A stretch of 38,383 nt of DNA from assembly GCA_964489695.1 (NCBI GenBank), contig CAZAZP010000008.1, positions 1 through 38,383 on the forward strand, written 5' to 3'. Origin of the DNA: CAYUXU01 sp964489695 (GTDB lineage Bacteria; Bacillota_I; Bacilli_A; Erysipelotrichales; Erysipelotrichaceae). Both the position numbers and the translations under genes were made by a program. Below, piece after piece: positions 7,557 to 15,792 of the stretch (positions are counted from its first letter, which is position 1; the number at the start of each line of letters is the position of its first letter). The notes under the pieces are model-generated. The model did not search any database. It saw only the letters and a program-made list of their open reading frames with translations, and had not been told where the DNA came from.

Positions 7557-8546
7557 ATGAAGGATATTATCAAAAAATATTGGTTTGTAATGCTAATCGG
7601 TGCCCTGTTACTCGGGATGGTTGGCTATCAAGCTGCGGAACAATTTAAAAATGTAACTTTTAGTAAAAAAACAGCTGACGGTAAAGATGTCGTCTTTGAA
7701 TATCAAGGTGAAAACGTCACCGCTGATGATATTTACGCAGCTATTTTTGAGATTAATGGCGAGAATTTAATCATTAATCTTTATGAAAATCTGGTTTATA
7801 AAAGTGCCTTAGAACCCACTGCTGATCAAATCTCTGAAGCTAAACTTGCTAAAGATAATTTGATTGTACGGGCTAAACAACAATATGGCGAACAATACAA
7901 GGAAGCCTTACAAACGATCTTGCTACCTTATGGTTATCGTAATGGAGTGGATGATCTTTATGATTTCTATTTAACTGAAGCTTTACGCCAACAAGTCGAA
8001 GAAAATTATATAACTACTCATCTCGATTTGTGGAATGCTTATGTTAAAGCCCAAAACCCCCGTTTAGTAAGCCATATCCTGATTAAAATGGATAACCCAG
8101 ATAAACCCACCGAAGAAGAACAAAAACGTTTAGAAGCTGCCAAAAAAGCCGTAGCCGAAAGTACTGAAAGCTTCGCTGAGTTAGCTAAAAAATATTCCGA
8201 AGATACAGGTTCAAAAGAACTTGGTGGTAAACTAGGCTTAACTGATAAAGATAACGCAGCTGAATTCGTCACTGAATTCCATCAAGCAATTTACCAAACG
8301 GAAGTCGGAAAACGGAGCGCTTGGTTTAAGAGTAAATATGGCTATCATCTAATCCAAGTTGATTCCCAAGATCTAGCTGACATTATCAAAGATGATTCAT
8401 TTTTAGATTTATATTTTGCTTATTATCCTAATTTAAGTAAGATGATTACCGTTTCAGCAGCAGCTGATCTAAACATTACCATCAGTGGTAACCCAACGTT
8501 AGAAAATGCACTAAAAGAATATTATGATGTCAAGGAGGCTCGCTAA
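7557..8546 (+). CDS. prsA: Membrane-anchored PrsA-like foldase with parvulin domain
   Basis: Extracytoplasmic peptidyl-prolyl isomerase thought to help fold secreted proteins outside the membrane. It has 329 residues. Residues 8-26 form one hydrophobic segment without a lipobox cysteine, so it is a membrane anchor or signal peptide rather than a lipoprotein signal. A SurA-like helical region follows (about 50-165). The parvulin domain covers about 170-270, with VSHILIK (His173), FAELAKKYSEDTGSKELGG and YGYHLIQV. The downstream gene starts at the stop codon (TAATG), so the two are coupled. Which secreted clients it serves cannot be told. Confidence 0.85.
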   Translation: MKDIIKKYWFVMLIGALLLGMVGYQAAEQFKNVTFSKKTADGKDVVFEYQGENVTADDIYAAIFEINGENLIINLYENLVYKSALEPTADQISEAKLAKDNLIVRAKQQYGEQYKEALQTILLPYGYRNGVDDLYDFYLTEALRQQVEENYITTHLDLWNAYVKAQNPRLVSHILIKMDNPDKPTEEEQKRLEAAKKAVAESTESFAELAKKYSEDTGSKELGGKLGLTDKDNAAEFVTEFHQAIYQTEVGKRSAWFKSKYGYHLIQVDSQDLADIIKDDSFLDLYFAYYPNLSKMITVSAAADLNITISGNPTLENALKEYYDVKEAR

Positions 8547-9400
8547 TGAAAAAGTTATTCCTCAGTAGTTTAGTTGCTCTACTCCTATTATCTGGTTGTG
8601 GGAATAAAGTGGCACAAGTCAGTGAAAAAAACTCAGTTGTAATTACCATTGGAGATCAAAAAGTTACTAAAGGTGAACTATATAGCTATATGAACGCTTA
8701 TAAAAGTTCATCCGCTTATTTAAAACTCAGACAACTAATTGTCGAAAAAGAAGTACCAATTACCCCAGAAATAGAAAAGACCGCCAAAGAAGGCTTAGCC
8801 CAAGATAAAGCTCAAATGGGCACTGATTATGAACTATTTCTTGCTAGTATGGGCTTTAAAGATGAAACAGAATATTATGAAAAAGCTTTTTTACCCATGA
8901 TTCAAGCGATTGAGTTATTTAAAACTTATGTAAAAGATCATCTCAATGAATTAAAAGACCAATACCTACCAGTATTAGTCCGCTTAATGAAAATCGAAGA
9001 TGAAGCTGAAGCAAAAAAAGCCCTCCAAGCAGTTAAAGATGGTGGTAATTTTGAAACAATTGCGAGAAAATATTCTGATATTTTCTTCCCTGGTACCGAA
9101 GAAGTAGTTACCCAAATCTCCCCTTATCCAAAAAATGTTTTATCAGAAATCCAAACGCAAACTGGTCCAACTTTAATTCAGGCCCCAGTTTATGATGAAA
9201 CTAATAAAGTCTATTACATCATTCAAGTTATTTCAGTTGATGTTAATAAGTACACAGATGAGTTTATTGATCGCATCCAATCAGAAGATAAATTAATTAC
9301 AGCGATGTATGCTAATTATGCGAAAAAAGGTAACTTTAAAGTTTACGATATCGAAGTCTTAACCAGTTTAAAAGAGAATTATCCTGATTTCTTTAACTAA
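8546..9400 (+). CDS. PrsA-like lipoprotein with degenerate parvulin region
   Basis: A 284-residue protein with a lipoprotein signal: basic MKK, a hydrophobic stretch and lipobox LLSGC with Cys18 as the lipidation site. The body resembles PrsA/SurA chaperones (VVITIGDQKVTKGELYSYMN at the start, then helices). In the place of the parvulin domain it has NFETIARKYSD and KVYYIIQVISV, but the usual HIL entry motif is replaced by LVRLMKI and the central GG loop is lost. It is probably a chaperone without isomerase activity, acting with the membrane-anchored partner encoded just upstream. AAGGAGG precedes the ATG. Confidence 0.75.
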   Translation: MKKLFLSSLVALLLLSGCGNKVAQVSEKNSVVITIGDQKVTKGELYSYMNAYKSSSAYLKLRQLIVEKEVPITPEIEKTAKEGLAQDKAQMGTDYELFLASMGFKDETEYYEKAFLPMIQAIELFKTYVKDHLNELKDQYLPVLVRLMKIEDEAEAKKALQAVKDGGNFETIARKYSDIFFPGTEEVVTQISPYPKNVLSEIQTQTGPTLIQAPVYDETNKVYYIIQVISVDVNKYTDEFIDRIQSEDKLITAMYANYAKKGNFKVYDIEVLTSLKENYPDFFN

Positions 9401-9411
9401 AGGAGTTAACG

Positions 9412-9753
9412 ATGTGCATTTTTTGTAAAATAGCAAATGGTGAAATCCCCACTGAATTTATCTATGAAGATGAGACAGTCGTAGCTTTCTTAGACATTAA
9501 ACCCGTCTCTTTAGGACACACCTTGATTTTACCTAAAGCCCATTATGAAACGCTTGAAACCTGTCCCGTTGATGTCTTAGCTAACTTAAATGCGGTCGCG
9601 AAACAATTAAGCAGCGAATATGCGAATACCTATCAAACTACTAGCTTTAATCTCTTACTGAATTCGGGCCCAGCATCGGGCCAAGAAATCGCGCACTTAC
9701 ACTTACATTTAATTCCGCGCTATGCTAAAGGCGAATTAACCATTAAACTTTAA
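9412..9753 (+). CDS. hit: HIT family nucleotide-binding protein
   Basis: Small cytoplasmic histidine-triad hydrolase, probably acting on adenosine phosphoramidates or similar nucleotides. In 113 residues it has the N-terminal CIFCKIANGEIP with a zinc-type CxxC, the mid-protein LVxPKAH-like ILPKAHYETL, and the catalytic triad HLHLHLIPR near the end. It is shorter than the 140-residue Bacillus Hit, lacking much of the C-terminal tail. It follows the second PrsA-like gene by 11 bp with AAAGGAG. Clustering of hit, prsA and yhaM is also seen in Bacillus. Confidence 0.92.
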   Translation: MCIFCKIANGEIPTEFIYEDETVVAFLDIKPVSLGHTLILPKAHYETLETCPVDVLANLNAVAKQLSSEYANTYQTTSFNLLLNSGPASGQEIAHLHLHLIPRYAKGELTIKL

Positions 9754-9759
9754 ACTTTA

Positions 9760-9792
9760 AAAAGCCGTTAACTTAATTAGTTAACGGCTTTT
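9760..9792. terminator. Bidirectional terminator between hit and yhaM
   Basis: A perfect 14-bp stem (AAAAGCCGTTAACT with AGTTAACGGCTTTT) and a 5-nt loop, with T-rich tails in both directions. It closes the plus-strand prsA-hit unit and the minus-strand unit ending with yhaM. Confidence 0.93.
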
Positions 9793-9794
9793 AT

Positions 9795-10739
9795 TTAATC
9801 GATTTTTGGTTTATAAAATGACCGATTTTCTAAAGAAAAGATTCGCGAAGTAAACTCACCCGGTTGAAGTGGTTCTAACGCTTTATTTAACATATTTAAA
9901 CGCGCATCTAAGTTATCAATAAATGATAAACATTCAGCTTCCGCAATCTGTGGTAAAACTGGTGAACCAAACTCGTATTGACCATGATGCGATAAAATTA
10001 AGTGTTTTAATAAAATCGTTTCCTCAGCTGCGACACAATCAAGTTTTACTGCCGTTTCATGGATGATCGCTTGCATTAAGGAAATATGACCAATTAGTTT
10101 TCCACTTAACGTATACTCAGTTAAGATTGGACCAGATAACTCAATCGTTTTCCCAATATCATGAAGGATAATCCCAGCCAATAATAAGTCACGATTTAAC
10201 CAAGGATGTTCCTGACAAATAAACTCACCTAACCGTAACATTTCAACTACATGGACCGCTAAACCACTTTGGAAGTCATGATGGTTACGCATCGCCGCGG
10301 GATAAACATAAAAATCAGGAGCGGTATTTTCCACAATCGTTGTGGTTAGTTGCTTAATAATCGGATTTTTCAGCGAGCTAATCACTGCTTCAACCGATGT
10401 TTCAAGTTCGTCAATTGATTGTTTTGCGCTCATCACAAAATCAGTTAAATCCACTTCATGTTCCGCGACTAAGTTAACCGTTAAAACTTTTAATTGCAAA
10501 GCATTACGATATAAAATAACATCCCCGGCAATTTCAACCACCTTACCAATATAACTATCATTGATGGGACTATTACTAGCATCCCACAACTTACCATCAA
10601 TCGTCCCGGTTTTATCTTGTAAAGTTAAGGTATAGTAAGGAGCCCCGGCCGTCGTAACCCCTTTGGTTAGATTTTTAATTAGTACCTGCGCTTCAATCCG
10701 TTCTTTTTCTTTAAAATCAATAATCGCCACTTTTACCAC
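9795..10739 (-). CDS. yhaM: 3'-5' exoribonuclease YhaM
   Basis: Cytoplasmic exoribonuclease of Bacillota that trims RNA 3' ends. An N-terminal OB-fold region (about 15-95, with YYTLTLQDKTGTIDGKLWD) precedes a metal-dependent HD domain with HDFQSGLAVHVVEM and HDIGK (His193-Asp194), and the end LENRSFYKP is typical. The frame opens with GTG at 10739, overlapping the upstream gene by 7 bp. A second GTG at 10730 has GGAG eight bases before it and may be the true start (311 residues). It is the last gene of the long ftsW-to-yhaM run. Confidence 0.95.
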   Translation of the reverse strand: MVKVAIIDFKEKERIEAQVLIKNLTKGVTTAGAPYYTLTLQDKTGTIDGKLWDASNSPINDSYIGKVVEIAGDVILYRNALQLKVLTVNLVAEHEVDLTDFVMSAKQSIDELETSVEAVISSLKNPIIKQLTTTIVENTAPDFYVYPAAMRNHHDFQSGLAVHVVEMLRLGEFICQEHPWLNRDLLLAGIILHDIGKTIELSGPILTEYTLSGKLIGHISLMQAIIHETAVKLDCVAAEETILLKHLILSHHGQYEFGSPVLPQIAEAECLSFIDNLDARLNMLNKALEPLQPGEFTSRIFSLENRSFYKPKID

Positions 10740-12703
10740 TCCATTTCATCAATCACAAAATATATATCATTATATTCAAAGCCCGCTTGAATTAAGCCTT
10801 TAAACACTTGATTGCGTAACTCTGAGCCCACTAAACGTTTCTCATGTTTTTTATGTAGCTTCTCGGCGGCTTTTCTTAAAATATCCAATTCTTTTTGTTC
10901 ATCATTAAGGAAGTTCAAGTTCGCTAGGGCTTCTTCGATTACTTCTTGATTATAGCCTTGGCGGTATAAACGATTGGCTAATAATTGTTTTTTCTTTCTT
11001 AAAGACTTATCTTTAATCGTTCCCATCACTTTATCAGCGTATTTAATCGCGTTAGTTAATTCCACATATTCTGGTGCGTTATCAAACGCTGCTTGAATCA
11101 TTTCTAAGCGAATTCCGCGTTGGATGAGATCTTGCGTGATTCGACGTTGCCCTTGTAAAAGATTTAACATTTTATTAACATAGCTAAAAGTTAAGCGTTC
11201 ATCATTTATATAATTTTTAGCTTCAAATTCACTTACCATTTGATTGATTAGTTCTATTGATAAGTTTGTTTTTTGGGTTAACCAATCATACATCTCTTTA
11301 CGAGTCCGATCTTTCGCTGAAATCCGACGTAAAAACTGTTGGTAAGCTAAGACATAATCTTCTTCAGCTTGGAGTAATTCATAATCAAATTGATTAATTT
11401 GTTTACCTTTCCTTAAACCAAATTGGGCAAACAAATCCACCGATAAGATTAGCTGTGATTCAATTTGATTACGATTAAAAGTGACTTCTATTAAATCACC
11501 TTTACTTTTAACGCCAGTAATTTCATAAAATTCCTGGTACACCTTAACCACCCTTTCATAAACTTCTTTTACCTGCGAATAAAATAATTCACTATTATAA
11601 GGTTTGACCGAAGTCAACGCTTGTTGTTTCATCGCTATTTTCTTATCTGGTGTTAGCGTTTCATACAATTGAATCTTATCTGCTAATTCAATTGCATTAT
11701 CAAAGTAATAACCATTTTCGCCTTCAGCTAACAACTTCATCACAGCTTCATCTTGACGCGCAAAAATCGGTAACCCGGCTGCTAATGCTTCAATATAAGT
11801 CATACCTTGGGTTTCGGTCGTCGAAGCAGAAGCGAAAACATCCGCTAAATGATAATAAACCGGCACTAAGGTGCGTTCCTTTTTACCAGTAAAGATTACC
11901 TCGTTACTAAGGTCGAGCTGTTGAGCTAATTGTTTTAAGTTGTCAAGTTCAGGCCCATCCCCAACAATTACTAATTTAACTAAGGCACCTCTCTGCTTGA
12001 GTTCTAATAATGCTTGAATCAAAACATCAATACTTTTTTCTAAGGCAATCCGCCCAACAAAAACCATGACTAATTCATTAGTTAAACCTAGTTCAGCTTT
12101 AAGTTGGTCAAGCTGATTTACATCACGTTTTTGGGGATCAAATTGACTTAAAATCAAACCAGTTGGGATCACACTAATTGGTCGAATAATACCATAGTTT
12201 TGTAACATGTTTTTCGTCTTTAGTGAAGGAGCAATAATCTCGGTAGTTGATTCGCTATATAAGCGACTTAGATTCGCAACTGTTTTCCGGGCAAATTTCT
12301 CAAAAACTTGGCTATTAAAAATATTTACGTAATGGGTATAGTCTTCATAAGCGGTATGATAAGTCGCCACCAGCGGTAACTTTAATTTCCGCGCCACTAA
12401 ACGAGCGTAAATTCCAATCCCAAACTCAGTATGCGCATGAATTAAATCTAAGTCCCATTTCTCAATAATTTCAGTCGCTTTAAAATGTAAGGGTGAAGCT
12501 AACACATAGCCATAAAGTCGTTTTAGTTCAATCCCTGGCAACGCTAAAATATGATCAGTGAAAATGGTTTGCAGTTTATTATGCGTAGTCACGATAAAGA
12601 CCTCATGACCATGATTAAGCAGTTCTTGTTGTAAGATCGTGATTGAAGAGACGACACCATTAATATCTGGGGTATATGTATCGGTAAAAATTGCGATTTT
12701 CAT
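10733..12703 (-). CDS. GT4 glycosyltransferase fused to RecX
   Basis: A 656-residue two-part protein. Residues 1-390 are a complete GT4 (GT-B fold) enzyme of the monoglycosyl-diacylglycerol synthase type: FTDTYTPDINGVVSS at the start, HAHTEFGIG near 89-97, FVGRIALEKSID near 215-226 and the EX7E pair Glu297/Glu305. Residues 396-656 are a complete RecX, with SVDLFAQFGLRKGKQI near 421-436, KDRTRKEMYDWL near 464-475 and YINDERLTFSYV near 498-509; RecX inhibits or tunes the RecA filament. No stop or frameshift separates them. A strong AAGGAG precedes the ATG. Its ATGA overlap with the flippase-like gene shows coupling. The sugar donor is unknown. Confidence 0.9.
   Translation of the reverse strand: MKIAIFTDTYTPDINGVVSSITILQQELLNHGHEVFIVTTHNKLQTIFTDHILALPGIELKRLYGYVLASPLHFKATEIIEKWDLDLIHAHTEFGIGIYARLVARKLKLPLVATYHTAYEDYTHYVNIFNSQVFEKFARKTVANLSRLYSESTTEIIAPSLKTKNMLQNYGIIRPISVIPTGLILSQFDPQKRDVNQLDQLKAELGLTNELVMVFVGRIALEKSIDVLIQALLELKQRGALVKLVIVGDGPELDNLKQLAQQLDLSNEVIFTGKKERTLVPVYYHLADVFASASTTETQGMTYIEALAAGLPIFARQDEAVMKLLAEGENGYYFDNAIELADKIQLYETLTPDKKIAMKQQALTSVKPYNSELFYSQVKEVYERVVKVYQEFYEITGVKSKGDLIEVTFNRNQIESQLILSVDLFAQFGLRKGKQINQFDYELLQAEEDYVLAYQQFLRRISAKDRTRKEMYDWLTQKTNLSIELINQMVSEFEAKNYINDERLTFSYVNKMLNLLQGQRRITQDLIQRGIRLEMIQAAFDNAPEYVELTNAIKYADKVMGTIKDKSLRKKKQLLANRLYRQGYNQEVIEEALANLNFLNDEQKELDILRKAAEKLHKKHEKRLVGSELRNQVFKGLIQAGFEYNDIYFVIDEMEW
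11540..11556 (-). promoter_or_regulatory. Candidate internal ribosome binding site and GTG for free RecX
   Basis: Within the fusion gene, AAAGGG (11551-11556 on the minus strand) lies eight bases before an in-frame GTG (codon 388, 11540-11542). Initiation there would give a 269-residue RecX alone, close to the size of Bacillus RecX. This is a sequence-only suggestion; purine-rich matches of this length also occur by chance. Confidence 0.3.
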
Positions 12704-13737
12704 ATATTTCTCTCCTTAAAATGGTAGTACTGTTTGAAAATTAAGAAAACAATTCCGCTTAACATCATCATAAAATAATAGCTGAAGAAACGCCAGATAA
12801 TCATTAAGCTACGTGCCGAAACCAATCCGAATAAAGCTGTAAACAAAGCTAAAAACGTTAACTCCGTTCCACCACTCGCACCAGGCACAATAAACAATGT
12901 CGCGACCATATTCACACAAGCAGTTAAAACCATGATTTCCCACAAATCATGTACCCCTACCGGAATCTTTAAAGCTAAGGCACACACAAACGGAAAACCA
13001 TAAGCCAAAAACAACCGAATAATATTAGCCAACATCACTTGGCCAATCGCTTTTTTCTGCTGTTTAAAACCTTCTACTTCTTGTTCAAACCGCGCAACTA
13101 CATCTTTTAACCGTTGGACGGTTTTCTCCTCATCTTTCACTAAACGAACTTTCGCGGCGAAATGAATCCCCGAAGTCATGACCCAATGATAAATCCGGGA
13201 AAAGCGGGTAATCAGCCACATTCCAATAATGAGTGAACTACTAATCAAAAAACCTAATAAAACAAAAATGAATAAATTAAAATTACTCGCAATAATGACA
13301 TTTAAACGACTAATCAATAAGATCGCTACTGTTAAAACCATCATTGCTTGGTAAATAATAAAATCCATCCATAAAATACTCACCGCTTCACTAAATTGGA
13401 CTTTCTGTTTCCGAAAGACATAAACTTGCATAAACTGACCACCAGAAGCACTAGGTGTAATCGCATGAAAAAACGTCGCGATAAACGAGTTGATAATCCC
13501 TTGGGGTAATTTGTAAGCTGGATATTTTGTCACGGTTAACCGGCATAAAATCCAACCAACAATCATATGATAAAAAATCATATAACCGCCTAATAAAGCG
13601 ACCCAGCCCCAATTTAAGTTTTGAAATAAACTAAGCGTGGTGCCATCATCATCTTTTAAAGCAATATAAACTGCTATCCCTGATAGGGCGAGCATTATGA
13701 GAATATTAAACCAATAACTTTTGAATACTTTTTTCAT
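12700..13737 (-). CDS. UPF0104 / flippase-like multipass membrane protein
   Basis: Integral membrane protein of 345 residues in the lysylphosphatidylglycerol-synthase transmembrane (UPF0104, AglD/YbhN-like) family, without the cytosolic aminoacyl-transfer domain. Two family motifs are seen: FHAITPSASGGQFMQVYVFR near 90-110 and FIVPGASGGTELTFLALF in the C-terminal half, with about eight hydrophobic segments. It sits between two glycolipid-type glycosyltransferases, spaced 15 bp from one and overlapping the other (ATGA). A role in moving or stabilising the glycolipid across the membrane is inferred from that context only. Its stop is TGA. Confidence 0.85.
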   Translation of the reverse strand: MKKVFKSYWFNILIMLALSGIAVYIALKDDDGTTLSLFQNLNWGWVALLGGYMIFYHMIVGWILCRLTVTKYPAYKLPQGIINSFIATFFHAITPSASGGQFMQVYVFRKQKVQFSEAVSILWMDFIIYQAMMVLTVAILLISRLNVIIASNFNLFIFVLLGFLISSSLIIGMWLITRFSRIYHWVMTSGIHFAAKVRLVKDEEKTVQRLKDVVARFEQEVEGFKQQKKAIGQVMLANIIRLFLAYGFPFVCALALKIPVGVHDLWEIMVLTACVNMVATLFIVPGASGGTELTFLALFTALFGLVSARSLMIIWRFFSYYFMMMLSGIVFLIFKQYYHFKERNI

Positions 13738-13752
13738 ATAGTCGCGCTAACT

Positions 13753-14751
13753 TTAAAGGACGCTTAAATAAGCTTCCTTTAATTCTTTCCCGATATTCGC
13801 AATACTTTTACTTTGAGCTGTTGCGTAACCAGCTACGTTTGTGGCTGGTAAGCGCTCGTCTAACACATTTTTAATTAAGCTAACAAATTCAGCGTTATTA
13901 TTACCTTTATAACAATTTATCCGATCAAACAACCATTCATCATATACTCCGATATCCCGCACAATCACATTTTGTTGGCCAGCTAAAGCTTCCAACACCA
14001 CAATCCCTTCGGTTTCTTCATATGATGGAAAAAAGAATAAATCACCCGCTAAAAAAGCTCCTTCAATAATTGGTCCTTTCACATACCCCGGTAAAATAAC
14101 ATTAGCTGGAACGTTTTTTAGGGCTTCGCGAATTACTTTTGGAATTAAATATTTGGCAGTAAAGCCAAACCAAATAAACTTATATTCTGGTAACTTTTTG
14201 GCCACTTCAAAGAAATCTAATACCCCCTTTCGTTCGAAATATAAACCAACCGAAAAGACCACTTTATCTCTCTCAGTTAAGCTAAAGTATTTCCGATAGG
14301 CTTGAATCTTCTCTTCATTATAAGTAAAGCGAGTTAAATCAATCCCATTAGAGACCGCTTTAATCGGAACATCAATGCCATAATTTAAAAGTAAAGACCG
14401 TGAATAAGGTGTTGGCGTTAAAATTAAATCAGCACTACCATATAAATCAATCAACCGTCTTTTTAAAAATGGAGCGATTTGATTAGATAAGATAAAAGAA
14501 TTCCGAAAATCTTCTTCGGTCGTATGGGCATGATAAATAACTGGTTTCTCCAGTTTACGTGCCCGTTTTACCATCGCCATACTATTAGGACCCACGGTAT
14601 TAATATGCAAAATATCAAAATCCTCGCATTTATTATCCGTCGTATAATCAATCCCCACTGAAGCTAATGCTTGTTTTTGGTGACTAAGCGCCCGGCCAAT
14701 TCCCGAGGTTTTAATTAGATTTTCTGCTTCAAAATATAATAATACTTTCAT
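13753..14751 (-). CDS. GT4 glycosyltransferase, diglycosyl-diacylglycerol synthase type
   Basis: A 332-residue GT-B enzyme that probably adds the second sugar to a monoglycosyl-diacylglycerol at the inner membrane face, making the glycolipid anchor. The N-terminus with YFEAENLIKTSGIGRALSHQ, then HINTVGPNS and YHAHTTEEDFRNSF near 73-86, resembles the LafB/CpoA/alDGS group as I know it. The Glu pair of EX7E is at 246 and 254 in EETEGIVVLEAL. It follows coaD by 4 bp. Together with the flippase-like protein and the GT4-RecX fusion it forms a compact glycolipid module. Confidence 0.85.
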   Translation of the reverse strand: MKVLLYFEAENLIKTSGIGRALSHQKQALASVGIDYTTDNKCEDFDILHINTVGPNSMAMVKRARKLEKPVIYHAHTTEEDFRNSFILSNQIAPFLKRRLIDLYGSADLILTPTPYSRSLLLNYGIDVPIKAVSNGIDLTRFTYNEEKIQAYRKYFSLTERDKVVFSVGLYFERKGVLDFFEVAKKLPEYKFIWFGFTAKYLIPKVIREALKNVPANVILPGYVKGPIIEGAFLAGDLFFFPSYEETEGIVVLEALAGQQNVIVRDIGVYDEWLFDRINCYKGNNNAEFVSLIKNVLDERLPATNVAGYATAQSKSIANIGKELKEAYLSVL

Positions 14752-14755
14752 TAGC

Positions 14756-15238
14756 TTACTTCACACGATACTTTGCTTGAATTAATGGAATAATTTCAGC
14801 TGGCACAAAAGCGTTTAGCTCACCGTCAAATTTCGCAATTGATTTAACAATCGAACTAGATAAAAATGAATTTTCCGGTCTTGTTAGTAAGAAGACTGTT
14901 TCCACCTCACTAGCTAAAGTCATATTAACCGTCGCTAATTGTAGTTCATACTCATAGTCCATAACCGCCCGAATTCCTCGGACCAAAAACTTAGCCCCTA
15001 ACTCACGAGCTAAATCAATAGTTAAACCTGTACCAATCACGACCTTAACATTGCGATAATTTTTAATAATTATTTCTAACATCGCTTGCCGTTCAGCCAC
15101 GGAAAAATCAGCTTGTTTATTATCATTGAGCATAATCGCAATATATAACTCATCAAATAATTCGCTGGCTCGTTTAATAATATCCAAGTGACCAAAGGTG
15201 ACGGGATCGAAAGAACCGGGATAAATACCTATTTTCAT
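14756..15238 (-). CDS. coaD: Phosphopantetheine adenylyltransferase
   Basis: Transfers AMP from ATP to 4'-phosphopantetheine, the penultimate step in coenzyme A synthesis. The 160-residue length is standard. The nucleotidyltransferase motif YPGSFDPVTFGHLDI (His17) opens the protein, followed by RGIRAVMDYEYELQLA near 88-103 and the C-terminal SFLSSSIVK motif. The ATG is preceded by AAAGG and overlaps the rsmD stop codon as ATGA. The rsmD-coaD pair is conserved across bacteria. Confidence 0.97.
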   Translation of the reverse strand: MKIGIYPGSFDPVTFGHLDIIKRASELFDELYIAIMLNDNKQADFSVAERQAMLEIIIKNYRNVKVVIGTGLTIDLARELGAKFLVRGIRAVMDYEYELQLATVNMTLASEVETVFLLTRPENSFLSSSIVKSIAKFDGELNAFVPAEIIPLIQAKYRVK

Positions 15239-15792
15239 TCTGTACCTTTCTGATAAAACGTGATTTTTGTTAAGCTGAATATTTTTTCTTTGCTCCTTGT
15301 TATTATACCATAGTTAGCTAATAAGGCTTGGTCTTTTTGGGTTTCACAAATAATCTGACCATGCTCATTTAATAAATCAAAAGCATTAATCGATGCCAAC
15401 AATTGGTTAACATCATATTGCAGATAAGGTGGATCAAGATAAATTAAATCAAATTTCAAATTTAAAGCGACACATTTTTTTAAAACTGCGATAAAATCTA
15501 ACTGCCACACCAGCGTTTGTTTTTGGACAGCCAAAGTGGAAATATTACTGCGAATAATTTTAACCGCTGCTGGATTACGATCAGCAAAGTAACAAAACTC
15601 AAACCCACGCGAAATTGCTTCTAAGCCCATCGCTCCACTACCAGCAAATAAATCGAGCATCACCCCACCAGTAAAATAAGGCCCAATACTGCTAAAAATC
15701 GCTTCTTTAACTAAACTACTAGTAGGTCGCGTTTGGGTTGTCGGTAAAGTTTTTAACCGTAAAGAACGGTATTTTCCAGCTGTAATTTGCAT
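15235..15792 (-). CDS. rsmD: 16S rRNA (guanine966-N2)-methyltransferase RsmD
   Basis: SAM-dependent methyltransferase acting on G966 of 16S rRNA. It shows MLDLFAGSGAMGLEAISRG (SAM-binding motif I) and YLDPPYLQYD, the catalytic DPPY motif, plus the RPTSSLVKEAIFSSIG stretch near the N-terminus, all typical of the family. The open frame can start at GTG 15795, but ATG at 15792 is preferred because it makes a TGATG junction with the ftsW stop and gives the usual MQITAGKYR beginning. Length is 185 residues. Confidence 0.95.
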   Translation of the reverse strand: MQITAGKYRSLRLKTLPTTQTRPTSSLVKEAIFSSIGPYFTGGVMLDLFAGSGAMGLEAISRGFEFCYFADRNPAAVKIIRSNISTLAVQKQTLVWQLDFIAVLKKCVALNLKFDLIYLDPPYLQYDVNQLLASINAFDLLNEHGQIICETQKDQALLANYGIITRSKEKIFSLTKITFYQKGTE

